A stretch of 64,000 bases of DNA, from assembly GCF_026262505.1 (NCBI RefSeq), contig NC_067205.1, positions 25,611,693 to 25,675,692 of the forward strand. Reading direction: 5' to 3'. The DNA is from Trichomonas vaginalis G3. Lineage: Eukaryota; Parabasalia; Trichomonadida; Trichomonadidae. The position numbers and the translations under genes were made by a program. Below, one piece after another: positions 1-11,229 of this stretch. Within the stretch, counting starts at the first letter, position 1. Each line of letters begins with the position of its first letter. Below the pieces are notes generated by a model that was not told where the DNA came from, did not search any database, and saw only the letters and a list, made by a program, of their open reading frames with translations.

Positions 1-1645
1 CTTTGTCTTCATTAGCGTTCTCACGATCATTAAGAGCATCGAGCTGTTCTTTGAGTGCTTTGATATCATTTTCATTCTTCTGGTCACCTTCCTGAACTTG
101 GTTGCCAAGATCATTGAACTTGTCGTTGAGGCTGTCGACAAGAACTTTGTTCTTAGCGAGTCTTTGTTCATCTTCTACTTTCTTCATCTCATCCATGTCG
201 TTGAGGCGGTCGACAATAGATTTGATGTCTTCATCTTGTTTGTTGTCTTTGTTGTTGTTTTCGTTGATCTTATCATTGAGTGCGTTGAGGCGGTCATTTA
301 CACTCTGAAGATCTTCTGCACCTTGAGCAGCTTTAGCTTCTTCGTTTGCCTTGAATTTATCGTCAAGGGCTTTAAGTTGGTCCTTAAGAGCATTTATATC
401 TTCGTCTTGTTTGTTGTCTTTGCTCTCCTGAGCATTGATCTTGTCTTCAAGACCTTTAAGAGCTTCATCTTGTTTGTTGTCTTTGTCTTCCAAAGCATTG
501 AATTTCTCATCTTGTTTGTTGTCTCGATCGTTGTTAGCATCGGCTTTATCACTAAGTTCCTTGATCTTTTCTTCGAGGTTTTTAATAGCTTGGTCTTGCT
601 TCGCGTCGACATCATTTAACTTATTGTCGAAATCATCGAAGTTAAGTTGGAGATCGCGAGATCTAACAAGTCCTTGGCCTTCAAGATCTTGAATACGATC
701 CTGTAAAGTCTTAATATCCTCATCTTGTTTAGTATCTTTTTCTTCATTAGCCTTTTCTTGATTGGAAAGAGCATTAAGTTTGCTAGTAAGCTCTTTAATA
801 TCTTCTTGATTCTTATTAGACTGATCTTTGTTGTCATTATCTCCTTGCTTCATTAGATTTTCCAAGTCATTAAATCTATCTTGGAGATTCTGTAAATTCT
901 TATCATTATTATTATCTCTTTCTTCATTGTTTTGTTGATTCTTCTTTGCTTCATCTTCATTTTGATCAATTTTATCTTTTAACGAATTAATTAAATTATT
1001 AAGATCTTGAATATCTTTAGCATTTTTTTCATTATTATTATCATAGTTATTCGCTTTTTCTTTGATGTCATTAATTTGATTTTGCAGATCATCGGCTTTT
1101 TCCTTGGCCTTTTCTGATTCTGCGCTAGCATTATCTTCTAGCATAAGTAATTTCTCTTGAGCATTCTTTAATTTCTCTTCTTCATCATTTAAACGTTGTT
1201 CTACTAAAACTATTTCATTATGTACGTTAGTAACATTTTGTTCGATATTAGTAACATTAGCAATTGTTTTCATTTGTTCGATTATTGTTTGATAATTTTC
1301 TTCTAAAATAAGAACTCTTTCATCAATTGAGTCGATATTATCACTATTTTTATCGCACTGTTCTTGTAGTTCTTTAATATGATCTCCAATACAATTATTA
1401 ATAGTGGTTGTAATGGATTGATTCTGTACGTCAAATTCTTCCCTAATTTTCATAATTTCATTTGTCACGTAATGGGATGTTTTCGTAAATTCTTCTTTCA
1501 TACTTGCGATTTCTTTAAGATTTTGAGTAATTTTGAAATCAATTTCACCAATTTTTTGGTCTCCTTTGTTAAATTGTAAAATAGCCTTTTTTATTACCTT
1601 TAACTTTGATTCCAATTCAATTATTTTGTCTTGAGCTTCAGTCAT
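1..1645 (-). CDS. Large coiled-coil protein, 3' end beyond the window
   Basis: An open frame runs without a stop from an ATG at 1645 to the left edge, about 548 codons. The start MTEAQDKIIELES is the first ATG. The product is almost wholly charged and helical, rich in E, K, Q, D and N, and looks like continuous heptad coiled coil. The distal part carries an imperfect repeat built on KDNKQDEDIKxL and related forms (about 200-750), so the coil has grown by internal duplication. No enzyme domain, membrane segment or signal peptide is seen. A structural or cytoskeletal role is an inference. It could also belong to the very large coiled-coil family common in trichomonads. The C-terminus is outside the window, so any anchoring domain there is unknown. 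Confidence 0.8.
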   Translation of the reverse strand, partial: MTEAQDKIIELESKLKVIKKAILQFNKGDQKIGEIDFKITQNLKEIASMKEEFTKTSHYVTNEIMKIREEFDVQNQSITTTINNCIGDHIKELQEQCDKNSDNIDSIDERVLILEENYQTIIEQMKTIANVTNIEQNVTNVHNEIVLVEQRLNDEEEKLKNAQEKLLMLEDNASAESEKAKEKADDLQNQINDIKEKANNYDNNNEKNAKDIQDLNNLINSLKDKIDQNEDEAKKNQQNNEERDNNNDKNLQNLQDRFNDLENLMKQGDNDNKDQSNKNQEDIKELTSKLNALSNQEKANEEKDTKQDEDIKTLQDRIQDLEGQGLVRSRDLQLNFDDFDNKLNDVDAKQDQAIKNLEEKIKELSDKADANNDRDNKQDEKFNALEDKDNKQDEALKGLEDKINAQESKDNKQDEDINALKDQLKALDDKFKANEEAKAAQGAEDLQSVNDRLNALNDKINENNNKDNKQDEDIKSIVDRLNDMDEMKKVEDEQRLAKNKVLVDSLNDKFNDLGNQVQEGDQKNENDIKALKEQLDALNDRENANEDK

Positions 1646-3501
1646 TATCAGTAAAGAATGGAATCGTCAAAATGAGCCGTTGACTTTTGTAAACTTGTAA
1701 AAAATTTATTCAGCTTTTGAAGGATAAAATTATTTTTTATATCCATATAGTAATCATAAAACTTGAATATTAAAATTTTTGATCCAGTAATGATAAACAT
1801 TTTTGAGAAGAAAGAGTCTGCATATTTTATTAATTTTTGAATACACTCTCAATTTATTGTCTGTAGGCACTTTAAGTAAATATGGTTTGAAATTGAAAAA
1901 TATGTAAGATTCAAATTTTGATTTTTTCGCATAAAATGGATTTTATGAGGATTTTTCCCTCAATATTTGATATCAATATTTTAGTAGTTCAATTAATTGA
2001 ATCAGTATAAAAATTAGAGAGAATTATGAATTACTTAATTCTGCCATGTTTTTATAAGATTTTTTTGAACATAACTCTATTATCAATAATTATGAAATTT
2101 AATCAATACATTGCACTCACATTTTTATTTAATGATTAAATATTCTTTGAATGGCCGTATCAACCTTCGAAATGTTCAGAATAAATTCAAATTAAAATCT
2201 TACAGTTACAGGAAACATTTATATGCTTCTTTATAGTTCATTTTAACGTATAATTCATACGTTATGAAACTACGAAAGATCTGAAAAAACACTTTGAAGT
2301 TCAGAACAAAACTTAACTATGCTATTATTAAAGCCACTCTAATGGTTCATGCTAATTTCATCGAGACAAGCTAGGGGAAAAAAATTTAATTAAAAAAATA
2401 ATAATTAAGCAAATTAACGATGTTTTTTATAATCGTTTTTCTCTAAATTGTGAGTAAAATATTTTTTTTCATTTCCAAAATGTAATTACTTGATTTTTTT
2501 TTCATCTTTTGGTGATGAAATTGGATTATTGATATATATTCTTAAAACAGGATTAAATATTTGTTTGCCTGAAAGCAACCAGCGTAATGATCCTTTGTTA
2601 ATCTAATTGTCGCTCAATTGAATTAGAAACTGATTGTAAATTCAAATTAGATAATGTTATCCTAGTTATTTGGCATTTCCAAAGGTGATTTGTATGAAAC
2701 CATAACTTATTTACACATTAAAATCTAATCAAATATGGCATATTTTTTTGTCTTGCTGAATTTAATAAATGAAGTAATAATGACTTTGTAACTCATAATA
2801 CGAGCACACTTAGATTCTTATTATCCGTGTGAATTTATTATTGTCGGAATTCTAATAAGATTCATTCAATAAAGAAAAGATTCGTGCCAAATTCCGATTT
2901 AATAAACTTATAAACGCTAGATTTATTGTGCTATTTAACTCCTATGTTAAAATCATGGCCCTTCGCATTTGAATTACTCAAAGTTGAGAGAACTTTTGAA
3001 TTTTAATAACATGAGAATGAATAAAATTGAATAAGTTGAAATCAATAATTCCAAATTTTTAAGATATTTCAAAATTCAATATCAGCTTCATCATAGTTTT
3101 ATGATATTTTTATTTTTATTTTTTTTTAATTTTAAAACTTCAATTTAGATTTTTTAACTTTACCAGGGTTAATTTTTATTTTTAAACCATAGAATTCATT
3201 TAATTAATTACATAATATTATTTTATCCAAGTTTGAATAATCTTTTCGAATCATATTCAAACTTTATGTCGAGCTAATTAAAGGTCTTTGAACCATACCA
3301 TTTCACCACACCCAAAGAAGCTGTAAACCAAATTAAATTCAGATTTGATAATCAAGGACTCATTTTATAAAAATGTAATCTAAATTCGTTTCAAATTACG
3401 GATTTTGAACATAAAAATATGCATCTGGCTAAATGTTCTTTATTGTTTACAATTATTCTAGCAGAATCAATATTTGATTTTTACGATAGTTTTTTTTTAC
3501 A
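1646..3501. other. AT-rich intergenic region
   Basis: No convincing gene is seen in this 1.86-kb stretch between two divergent genes. It is rich in A/T runs with scattered stops in all frames. It must hold the promoters of both the coiled-coil gene and the kinase. No tRNA-like or repeated structure was recognised. Confidence 0.6.
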
Positions 3502-4740
3502 ATGAGCGAAAATCCTGAAAATAAGGAGCCGCTCATTATTGATGGATTCGAGATCCTTGAGGAAATTGGAAGCGGAGGATTTAGCAGAGTTCATTTAGCA
3601 AAACATGTCGCAACAGAAGTATATTCAGCAGTAAAAATCGTTAATTTAGGCGCTCTCCAGGAATCAGAGTTCAATGGAATTATGCGAGAAATTAGCGTAT
3701 TTATGCAAACCGAACACCCGAACATATGTAGTTTGTATAGATTATCTGTTTATAAACAACAATTATATTTTTTCATGGAATGTATACCTAGGGGAACGCT
3801 ACTTGGATATGTAAATAGTAAACATGGACTAAGTGAACAAGAAGCATGCCCTCTTTTCATTCAGCTTTTTTCAGCTGTTCGTTACTTACATTCTGTACAT
3901 TTTTTAGCTCATAGAGATCTTAAGTTAGAAAATGTTCTTATTGATAACAATAATAACATAAAGTTAACTGATTTCGGACTTGCCGGAACTGATTATTGCA
4001 ATATTATGAAATCATTTGTCGGAACACCAGGATATACGGCGCCAGAGGTTATAACAGGCTCGGATTACGATCAGAAATGCGATGTTTGGTCGCTTGGTGT
4101 TTGCCTTTATGCAATGATGACAGCAACGTTGCCTTTTACTCCACAAAATACAAATTATCGAATGCTCGTTGAAGAAGCATCAAACATTACTTTTCCAATG
4201 TCATTTTCAGCTCAACTTACCGATTTATTAAGAAAAATGTTTACGATAAAACCATCAAATCGTCCAACACTTCTACAGCTCCAAAATCATCCTTGGCTTC
4301 ACGGATTAAAGCAATCTCCTTATAATGTCACGCCAAAGCCCATAGTTTTTTATCAAGTTGATTCAATAGAAGACATTTCAAAATTCAAACGCCGCAAAAT
4401 AAAACCAGACGCAAATATTATTAAAAAATGCGTCGATTACGGCATAAATAGTGAAGAATTAACTCACGATCTTGAACTTGGACATATTACCGATATAACC
4501 ACGACTTATTTCTGCCTTTTGCATCCTTTAATGGAAAAACCAGAATTTCATAAGCCAAAGGCTATGATGATCCCTACTAAAATTTCGCACATGCCAAGTA
4601 ATGAAAAGAAATATACCGCGTTACATAAGCTTGCTCCAAGCCCAATTACTAGTTCAACAACAACATTGAAGTCAGCTGGAAAAGCAATGATTACTCCCCC
4701 GAGAAGAGTTCAGTTAAGACACTCTAATGGGAGATTTTAA
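3502..4740 (+). CDS. Serine/threonine protein kinase, CAMK-like
   Basis: A 412-residue protein with a complete kinase domain at about residues 15-272. The glycine loop is GSGGFSRV (23-30), the ATP lysine is K45 in AVKIV, the catalytic loop is HRDLKLEN (137-144), the metal-binding motif is DFG (157-159), and GTPGYTAPE follows. All catalytic residues are present, so it should be active. The C-terminal 140 residues are basic and low in complexity, with no recognised domain. The KLEN form of the loop and the GTPGYTAPE segment fit CAMK/SNF1-like kinases of the kind greatly expanded in trichomonads. The ATG is preceded by a T-run and by TCAATAT about 30 bases upstream, a weak initiator match. The substrate is unknown. 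Confidence 0.9.
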   Translation: MSENPENKEPLIIDGFEILEEIGSGGFSRVHLAKHVATEVYSAVKIVNLGALQESEFNGIMREISVFMQTEHPNICSLYRLSVYKQQLYFFMECIPRGTLLGYVNSKHGLSEQEACPLFIQLFSAVRYLHSVHFLAHRDLKLENVLIDNNNNIKLTDFGLAGTDYCNIMKSFVGTPGYTAPEVITGSDYDQKCDVWSLGVCLYAMMTATLPFTPQNTNYRMLVEEASNITFPMSFSAQLTDLLRKMFTIKPSNRPTLLQLQNHPWLHGLKQSPYNVTPKPIVFYQVDSIEDISKFKRRKIKPDANIIKKCVDYGINSEELTHDLELGHITDITTTYFCLLHPLMEKPEFHKPKAMMIPTKISHMPSNEKKYTALHKLAPSPITSSTTTLKSAGKAMITPPRRVQLRHSNGRF

Positions 4741-5079
4741 TGTTTAATAATTTAAATATACATGTTTATTCTGTTCGTGTTTTCATATAATCAAAATTTT
4801 ATTAGTACATAATGTGTAATAATCTCTTTGAATATGGTTTTCGTGGTTGAAAGAAAAGATTTGGATCGCTCAAATTTTAGAGCTAAATATATATTTGTCT
4901 CTTAATAAGGCATCGTTTTTATAATTTAGTTTCGTTTACGGACAAAACGTAAAACTTGGGTGTCAAATTTTTATAATTGAATGATAAAAAAAACGAAACT
5001 AAAAAATAATATTCGGATTTTTTTAAAAAAAAACAATAGTATTATTTCTACGCACTAGAATAATAAACAAATAACCCGT
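4741..5079. other. Intergenic region between convergent genes
   Basis: A 339-base AT-rich spacer between the kinase and the Myb gene, which converge. It holds only 3' ends. No further gene or structured RNA is seen. Confidence 0.6.
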
Positions 5080-5580
5080 TCATACAAGTATTGCTTTCTG
5101 AAATTGAACAAAATCAGCTCCAAACAAAGAAGAGTTTGGGACTTCTAAAGGAACAAAATATTGATGGCCTGAGCAATTTTCTTTTTCAATCGGAGTATTA
5201 GATTGATTCGTTTTGCTAGGACTGTAACTGGGTTCTTCTTGAACTTTATTGGCCACCCTATGCCTTAGTATCCATCCCCATCGATTTTTGACAGATATCG
5301 AGGATCTGCCTGTAAGCATTTTGGATATCAAAGCCCAACGATTTCCATGAATTTTTTGAGCTGCAATGAGCGCTTCATCTTCTTCAGTTGTCCATATGTC
5401 CTTTGAAATTGATGGGGCGAGTTGTCCGGTATATCTTTCGCGACATTGCTTACCAGTTCTACCTGGAACTAGAAAAGAAACATCTTTCCAAGATTTTGTC
5501 CCAAGCTTTTTAACAGCATCTACAAGTGCTGCATCTTCTGAAGCTGTCCATTTATTCTTATGTGAGCCGGAAGAAGTCAT
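5080..5580 (-). CDS. R2R3 Myb-like DNA-binding protein
   Basis: A 166-residue protein with two adjacent SANT/Myb repeats. The first, about residues 9-57, has W11, W31 and the signature GRTGKQCRERY. The second, about 61-110, has IWTTEEDEALIAA and SISVKNRWGWILRHR. The spacing of the tryptophans and the NRW end of repeat two are those of c-Myb R2R3 domains, so sequence-specific DNA binding in the nucleus is expected. The remaining 55 residues are short and polar with no activation domain visible. T. vaginalis is known to use small R2R3 Myb proteins of this size as transcription factors (the tvMyb family, known for iron and initiator-linked genes). This is a member of that type, but its target is unknown. 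Confidence 0.9.
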   Translation of the reverse strand: MTSSGSHKNKWTASEDAALVDAVKKLGTKSWKDVSFLVPGRTGKQCRERYTGQLAPSISKDIWTTEEDEALIAAQKIHGNRWALISKMLTGRSSISVKNRWGWILRHRVANKVQEEPSYSPSKTNQSNTPIEKENCSGHQYFVPLEVPNSSLFGADFVQFQKAILV

Positions 5581-7207
5581 GTAAAAAATAATTAGAATTT
5601 TGAGAAGAAAAAATCTGTCACGAAGTTCACAATTTACTCAGAAATTATCTCTTTTCAAAAGTGAAAATTCAGACGGATAAGAGATTTTGAGATTGAAAAA
5701 TTCATATTACAATTATAAAACATAGCAGAATTCTAAAAATATAATCTTTCAAAAGTTTAAATGCTCATTTAAATTTGGAACATTTAATTAGATATGATAT
5801 CACTATAGGAAAATAATGTTTTGGAACGTTATGAACGTTTGAGTTAACACTTTCAATTTAAATATTTTGTTATCAAAACCATATTTTTAATATTTAATGG
5901 ATATTTATAAGTAGTGTTGAAAGATTCGGCAATCTACCATACTTAAATTATTTTGAATTGTGCGGCCTGATTGAGAAGATAACGTTGATGCGATTCTATG
6001 TCTCGTACTCATTTAAATTATTCATTATTCGCCAACTTAAAAAATGCAGGGAGCTTTTGTGTATCGCTTCAAATATTCATATCGTTTTTGAAAATAATTT
6101 GCAAAATACAGTTACAATTCGATAAATATCAATTACCATCATCGATTTTTTTTTGACATTATGTTCACAAACCTCTTAATATTTTTGAAGTGGGTTTTAT
6201 ATTCAGTCACATTTAAATTTCTCGTTACAAACTATGTGACCAATTTAATCAAGCCAAAATTCCTAATTTCTTTCAGCGAGATTTTTGAGACAATCTGTAA
6301 ATAACAACTTTTCAATTGAAAGGATATCGAACCTATCGGCCAATTTAAAAAGATTATCTGATTATAAACTTGATATTTTTTTCGAGCCTAATTTTTTGTT
6401 ATTATCTTTCATAAACACCGCGAAAATTTAAAAAAAAATCTGTTCTTGAAAGTAATTTTGGAGTTTAAACATCTTGTATACGTTTCAAACATTTATATAA
6501 AATAAATCCACGAATTTCAGATTATCATTTTGATGGGTACCTGACTTTTTTAATTTTTCAATTTTAATTTTACTACTACATTATAATCTCGTTCAAATTT
6601 TCTTAACAAATTTTATTAATGTTGTTAAAATTAATTTCAAATTTAATATTTTGTATGATTCTGTTAAAATATTATTCATATCACAAATTATACGCTTAAA
6701 TGTCCTCATATTCCCGATTTTATATAGATAATTTTATTTATTAATTCATTTTTCGTTTCTTGAACAACAAGGAATTCACAAAACTCCAAAGACACTAAAT
6801 TTAACAACTGTCTCCCATAAGACACTATAAAGAAATCTCTATTTTCGGAAGTTATTCAAGTATTTTTCATATTACTATTTGATAAAATAAGATTCGTATT
6901 GAAAACTGAAATATCTATGAACCACTTCACCAGCAATATTATACATGATATGTACATTTTCATATATAAAATATTAATATGAAAATACATTTTTAAATTT
7001 TAGTGCAAATCTGTGTCAACACTGTCAAGAATTAGCATCTCGTTTCTATTCAAACTTCCTAATTCTCAGGCTTTTTAACAAAACTCATCTCAATTCCGAT
7101 TTCATTCATTTAACGTTGTTTTCATTGATATAAATTAATGTCATATGCAATGCAAACATATTTGCGATGATTCTGCAATAGAAATTCACTAAAAAACGTG
7201 ACAAACG
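5581..7207. other. AT-rich intergenic region with divergent promoters
   Basis: This 1.63-kb region separates the divergent Myb and ankyrin genes. Stops are frequent in all frames and no gene was recognised. The only site worth naming is the initiator-like TCACTA near the right end, listed separately. Confidence 0.6.
7186..7191 (+). promoter_or_regulatory. Initiator-like element TCACTA
   Basis: TCACTA lies 22 bases upstream of the ankyrin ATG. It matches the TCA-pyrimidine-(T/A) initiator known from Trichomonas protein-coding genes, which usually lies within about 40 bases of the start codon. No other match is equally close. Confidence 0.5.
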
Positions 7208-9178
7208 ATGAGTGAGAAAAAAGGGTTTGAGATAACAATCGGAACTCTTGATCCTAAGCAGCTATCTCAAGAAAACTTAGAACTCACTCGTAGAATAGAG
7301 ATGCTTGAGGGGGAAGCTCAAGAGTTTCTTCAACAAATTGAAGATTTAGAATCTCATTATAATTCCGCAATGAAGCAAAACGAGCAATATCGCCAAATTC
7401 TAGATTCAAGTGGTATTCCGTACGATGATAAGTCTGCACAGTTTAGAAAATCTTCTCAAAATTACTCAGAATTAACGACTCAAAACGAAAAATTACGCCA
7501 AATCTTAAATGCCGAAGGAATTGAGTTTGATGAGAAAACTTTGATGTTTAAAACAAGCAAAACTCGTCTAATGCTTTCTAGAGCAATTAAAGAAGTAAAT
7601 CGACTCCGAAAACTTGTCAAAATTCCAGTCCTCGATCTCTGGGATGCTGTAGAAAGAGGATCAATTGCGTATGCTAAGTATTTCCTTCAAGAAGACCCAA
7701 CAACAGTTTTTGTTCTTAAAAATGGAACTTCAGCGCTTCATAGAGCAATTGAACTCGGAAACATGGCCATGATTAAGTATCTGATTGAACATGGAGCTTC
7801 ATACTCCACGCCAACCGAAAATGGTACAACATCTTTGATGTTGGCCGCAAGGAGTGGAAATCTTGACGTTTTCAACTACATCTACGAAAAGACAGAGAAC
7901 AAAGATGCCAAAAGGCCGGACGGACTTACTTCTCTCCATTGCGCGATTTCCGGTGGAAATATCTACATAATTAAGTACTTAATTACAAAAGGATTTGATA
8001 TTAACGCTCCTACAATTACAGGCGTCACGCCAATCCTCTGCCTTGAGGAATACAACCCCACAGTTTTTGATTATTTAATTGAATGCGGCGCCGACATCAG
8101 AGCTAAGACCGTTTCCAACAAGACACTATTGCACATCGCCTGCGCTATCGGCAGCTACGAGTTTGTTGACAGATTAGTCTCTTTAGGCCTTCCATTAGAT
8201 TCTGTCACAAAAGACGGCTGCAACGCTCTCCACATGGCCACAGTTGGCGGCAACATCAACATCATAGAGTCCCTATTACGGGAAGACTACGGATTCCACA
8301 TAGATGACCGGACTTCTCTCGGATTCACTCCATTTCTGATCTCAGTCCAAGCTGAGGACATAGACCTGGCGAAATTCTTACTTGCCCACGGCGCAGACAT
8401 GACAACCACCCTCGAAAACGGCCGCTCTGCCCTGCACATCGCTGTTGCCACTTCCAACATCGAAATGTGCAAGTTTTTGTTGGATTCCGGACTTCCAATC
8501 GACGCCATCGACAAAGATAGCAGCACCCCAATCATGATTGCGTACTCAGAACGCTGCCTTCCGATGATTGAGTTTTTGCTCTCTCGCGGCGCCACTCCGA
8601 ACGAGGATTTCATGGAGGCGGAGAAGAACTCTGTGCCATCACCAGGCCAGCTGAGGGTCAAACTGCTCTACGATCCGACGGAGGAACTTCCGAAATTGAG
8701 GAAAGAGAACGAGGAGCTGAAGAGGATGCAGGTAGATATGAGGAAAGTCATTGAGGATTACGAGAAGGAGCACCCGATCATTGTTTACAGCGAATTGGGG
8801 ACACAAACACTTAATTCCGGAATTATTTCGAAGAGAATGGTCAGCCAGATAGGAATTGTCACTTACGCACCACAGAAGGAGCAGCAACAGAAGCTAAAGA
8901 TGCTGCAGGATGAGAATAAGAAGTTGATGAATGAAATCAGCGAATTAACTGAAATTGTTGGAAATTACAACCAAGTTAAAGCAAATTTGGCCACGGCACA
9001 GGAAGATCTAACAAAGGCAAATGATGAGAAATTGGAAATAGAGAAGAAATACAAGGGAAAGAAAAGAAAAATCGAAGCTGAAAATAAGAAAATCAAAAGA
9101 ATCATGGAAGGTATGGGTGCTGGCATCGTCGCACTCCTTGCGGTTATTATTTATCTCTTTTTGAACTACTCCCAATAA
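7208..9178 (+). CDS. Tail-anchored coiled-coil/ankyrin-repeat protein
   Basis: A 656-residue protein in three parts. Residues 1-140 are coiled coil, with a repeated segment around YRQILDSSGIPYDDKSAQF and LRQILNAEGIEFDEKTLMF. Residues 150-475 hold about ten ankyrin repeats, for example NGTSALHRAIELGNMAMIKY. Residues 500-630 are coiled coil again. The last 20 residues form a single hydrophobic helix ending in NYSQ, preceded by a very basic stretch (KYKGKKRKI). This is the layout of a tail-anchored membrane protein whose bulk lies in the cytosol, probably on the ER or another endomembrane. Ankyrin repeats bind protein partners; the partner is unknown. The middle of the gene is clearly richer in G+C than its ends. 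The start is the first ATG. Confidence 0.88.
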   Translation: MSEKKGFEITIGTLDPKQLSQENLELTRRIEMLEGEAQEFLQQIEDLESHYNSAMKQNEQYRQILDSSGIPYDDKSAQFRKSSQNYSELTTQNEKLRQILNAEGIEFDEKTLMFKTSKTRLMLSRAIKEVNRLRKLVKIPVLDLWDAVERGSIAYAKYFLQEDPTTVFVLKNGTSALHRAIELGNMAMIKYLIEHGASYSTPTENGTTSLMLAARSGNLDVFNYIYEKTENKDAKRPDGLTSLHCAISGGNIYIIKYLITKGFDINAPTITGVTPILCLEEYNPTVFDYLIECGADIRAKTVSNKTLLHIACAIGSYEFVDRLVSLGLPLDSVTKDGCNALHMATVGGNINIIESLLREDYGFHIDDRTSLGFTPFLISVQAEDIDLAKFLLAHGADMTTTLENGRSALHIAVATSNIEMCKFLLDSGLPIDAIDKDSSTPIMIAYSERCLPMIEFLLSRGATPNEDFMEAEKNSVPSPGQLRVKLLYDPTEELPKLRKENEELKRMQVDMRKVIEDYEKEHPIIVYSELGTQTLNSGIISKRMVSQIGIVTYAPQKEQQQKLKMLQDENKKLMNEISELTEIVGNYNQVKANLATAQEDLTKANDEKLEIEKKYKGKKRKIEAENKKIKRIMEGMGAGIVALLAVIIYLFLNYSQ

Positions 9179-9280
9179 ATAGTGTAGAACTTTTTCTGTT
9201 TTATTGTAAATATATCAATCATATCTAATTTTCTCTTATTTACATCATTTTGAAATGAAAAAAAATCTCTCATTAAATAG

Positions 9281-10030
9281 CATAGGATTTATCATTCAAT
9301 GTAATCTTATATCGTGTGAATATCCAAATATTGACATGTCATACAATACAGCTTTTCATCGGCAGTCTATATTTATTACCTAAATTAATTTTGTGTAAAA
9401 TTCCTTGAAAAATAGATAAGTTGTAATATCAATGAAAATTAGATAGAGAGCGCTTCCAGATATTGGTTTTCAAAATTTAAGACTGGATCAATAAGTTAGT
9501 TTATAGCCAGGGAACTAAGAGGAGAAATAAGTCCATAGAGATATGAATGCATTCTAAGTAATGACACAGCAAATCAGTGTTACCATTTGCAATTTTAAAC
9601 TTCTGCAGCATAATTTTGGAAGGAAAAAAAAACATCATTGATATTCACTGATCTTTTTCTATCGATAATCGCTGATGATACATAGGAGTCGAATCACCTC
9701 ATAAAATCTTGGTCAAAAGTATCGGATTTATCATTCAAGGGCATCTGATGTGATGTGAAAATCCAAATATTTACATATCATTCCAGAAAATTTCTTGATA
9801 TATGAAAAATAGAAAAGCTGTAAAATATGTGGAAAACAAATAGATGATGCATCCAGAATTCTGAAATTTCAATATTTTAGATCGGATCGTTAATTTAGTT
9901 CATAACTTAAATACTGGGTGGATTTGTAATTCCAATGTGATAAGAATTACTTCTAAATATTGACACAGCATTATGGTGTTACGGTTCGAAATTTTTATCT
10001 TGTATCATCATAAGAAGCAAAATAAGATGA
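9281..10030. repeat. Degenerate tandem duplication in intergenic DNA
   Basis: The gene-free stretch 9179-10509 contains two related segments about 430 bases apart. The first starts near 9281 with AGGATTTATCATTCAATG and the second near 9722 with CGGATTTATCATTCAAGG. Both continue through similar versions of GTGAATATCCAAATATT, a CATCCAGA/CTTCCAGATA block, and TGACACAGCA followed by GTGTTAC. Identity is patchy, so this is an old duplication. No coding function is seen. The rest of the gap, including the region 10031-10509, shows nothing recognisable. Confidence 0.5.
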
Positions 10031-10509
10031 GGAATATACTGAAACTTGCATCATGATGATAATATGATGAACCTTGCAAATGTGATTATAGATCCAAGAC
10101 AATGTCTAGTTCATTAACTCTTAGACCCGAAATAATATGATACCATCCATTTGAATTGAATTTTTTCATGAATCTATTTTAAAAAATCAGCTTTTGACTG
10201 TGCTAAAATGTTTCAGATTAATGATGAATAGTCATTTTGGTGCATTTCCTGATTAGCAACAATGAAGATGTGACCTTCTTGCTGAGTATATCTAAAACTA
10301 TCTCATATAAATACTTAGCAAAATTCCATCATCAATCGAATCTAAATTTGGTGAAAAAAGAGCTAAAAATTAAAAAACTTGATTTGGTGAGAAAAATGAA
10401 ACTATTAAAACTATACAAACGATATTTTTATATTTAATAACAAAAATTAGTTCTGAAGAGATCAAAACTCTTCAATTTCAATTTGATTTCAAACTTGCAT
10501 CAAAATTTC

Positions 10510-11229
10510 TTATGTTTTCTTGTAATCTGCTTTCTTTGGAAGTATAAGGCACTGTATCCATATTGTTCCGTTCAAAAGAACATTCAATAGGTACATTAAC
10601 AAAACAGACCAATCTTTAACTTCTCTGATTGTTGTAAATACTCTTCCGCATGATCCCATGAGTGTAAGGAAGCATGAAAGTGTAGAAAGTTCTCCTTTGC
10701 ACTTAGCTTTATATGTATACCAAATTTGAGGTATTTTGTACGCAATTGATAGTGGAAGGCATATCATCCATAGAGTGTTCATTACTGTATTGCTAACAAC
10801 GCCGTGTTCTACACCGAAAATTAGTGAGAATGTCAAAATCATAAATCCATTCCACGTCATAGGATTGTATCTCTCGGAAAAGTGTGTGACGAAGTATCCA
10901 ATCAATATGTTTTGAGTCATAATAAGTAAAGTTTCGCCGTATGTAGCAAAAGGAAAACCTTTTTGTCGATGATAACATAAAGCGAGAACATTTGCAGTAA
11001 TTTCCATGAATAAGGATGATTCGCTTAAACCTTTGCCACTTCTGTTATAAAGAATCTGAATGAGTTGAGGTAACTTTAGAATTGCCGAAAACATAATCAG
11101 TCCAAAACCAATGCCTCGGCTTATAAAAAGCGATACACACTTTTTATTTTGGAAATCAAAGTCAACGAAAAGGGAATGGCAGCATTCACTATTTACAAAA
11201 GGCGAGCATAGATTTGCTACAAATTCCAT
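10510..11229 (-). CDS. MPDU1: MPDU1-like PQ-loop membrane protein
   Basis: A 239-residue, very hydrophobic protein with about seven predicted membrane helices. Two PQ-loop motifs are visible: LKLPQLIQILYNRSGKGLSE at about residues 52-71 and YKIPQIWYTYKAKCKGELST at about 164-183. The spacing, the length near 240-250 residues and the sequence around the loops fit MPDU1/Lec35, the ER protein needed for normal use of mannose-P-dolichol in N-glycan and GPI synthesis, rather than the lysosomal cystine or lysine PQ-loop carriers. The start is the ATG at 11229. Trichomonads make truncated N-glycan precursors, so what this protein serves here is open. It could act on another dolichol-linked sugar. Confidence 0.8.
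   Translation of the reverse strand: MEFVANLCSPFVNSECCHSLFVDFDFQNKKCVSLFISRGIGFGLIMFSAILKLPQLIQILYNRSGKGLSESSLFMEITANVLALCYHRQKGFPFATYGETLLIMTQNILIGYFVTHFSERYNPMTWNGFMILTFSLIFGVEHGVVSNTVMNTLWMICLPLSIAYKIPQIWYTYKAKCKGELSTLSCFLTLMGSCGRVFTTIREVKDWSVLLMYLLNVLLNGTIWIQCLILPKKADYKKT

Noticed and set aside
98-837. Plus-strand hydrophobic frames at the left edge
   Set aside because: They are antisense shadows of the coiled-coil gene, whose biased codons give long open frames rich in L, V and F.
8287-8887. Minus-strand frames within the ankyrin gene
   Set aside because: Shadows of the G+C-richer ankyrin codons, with no family features.
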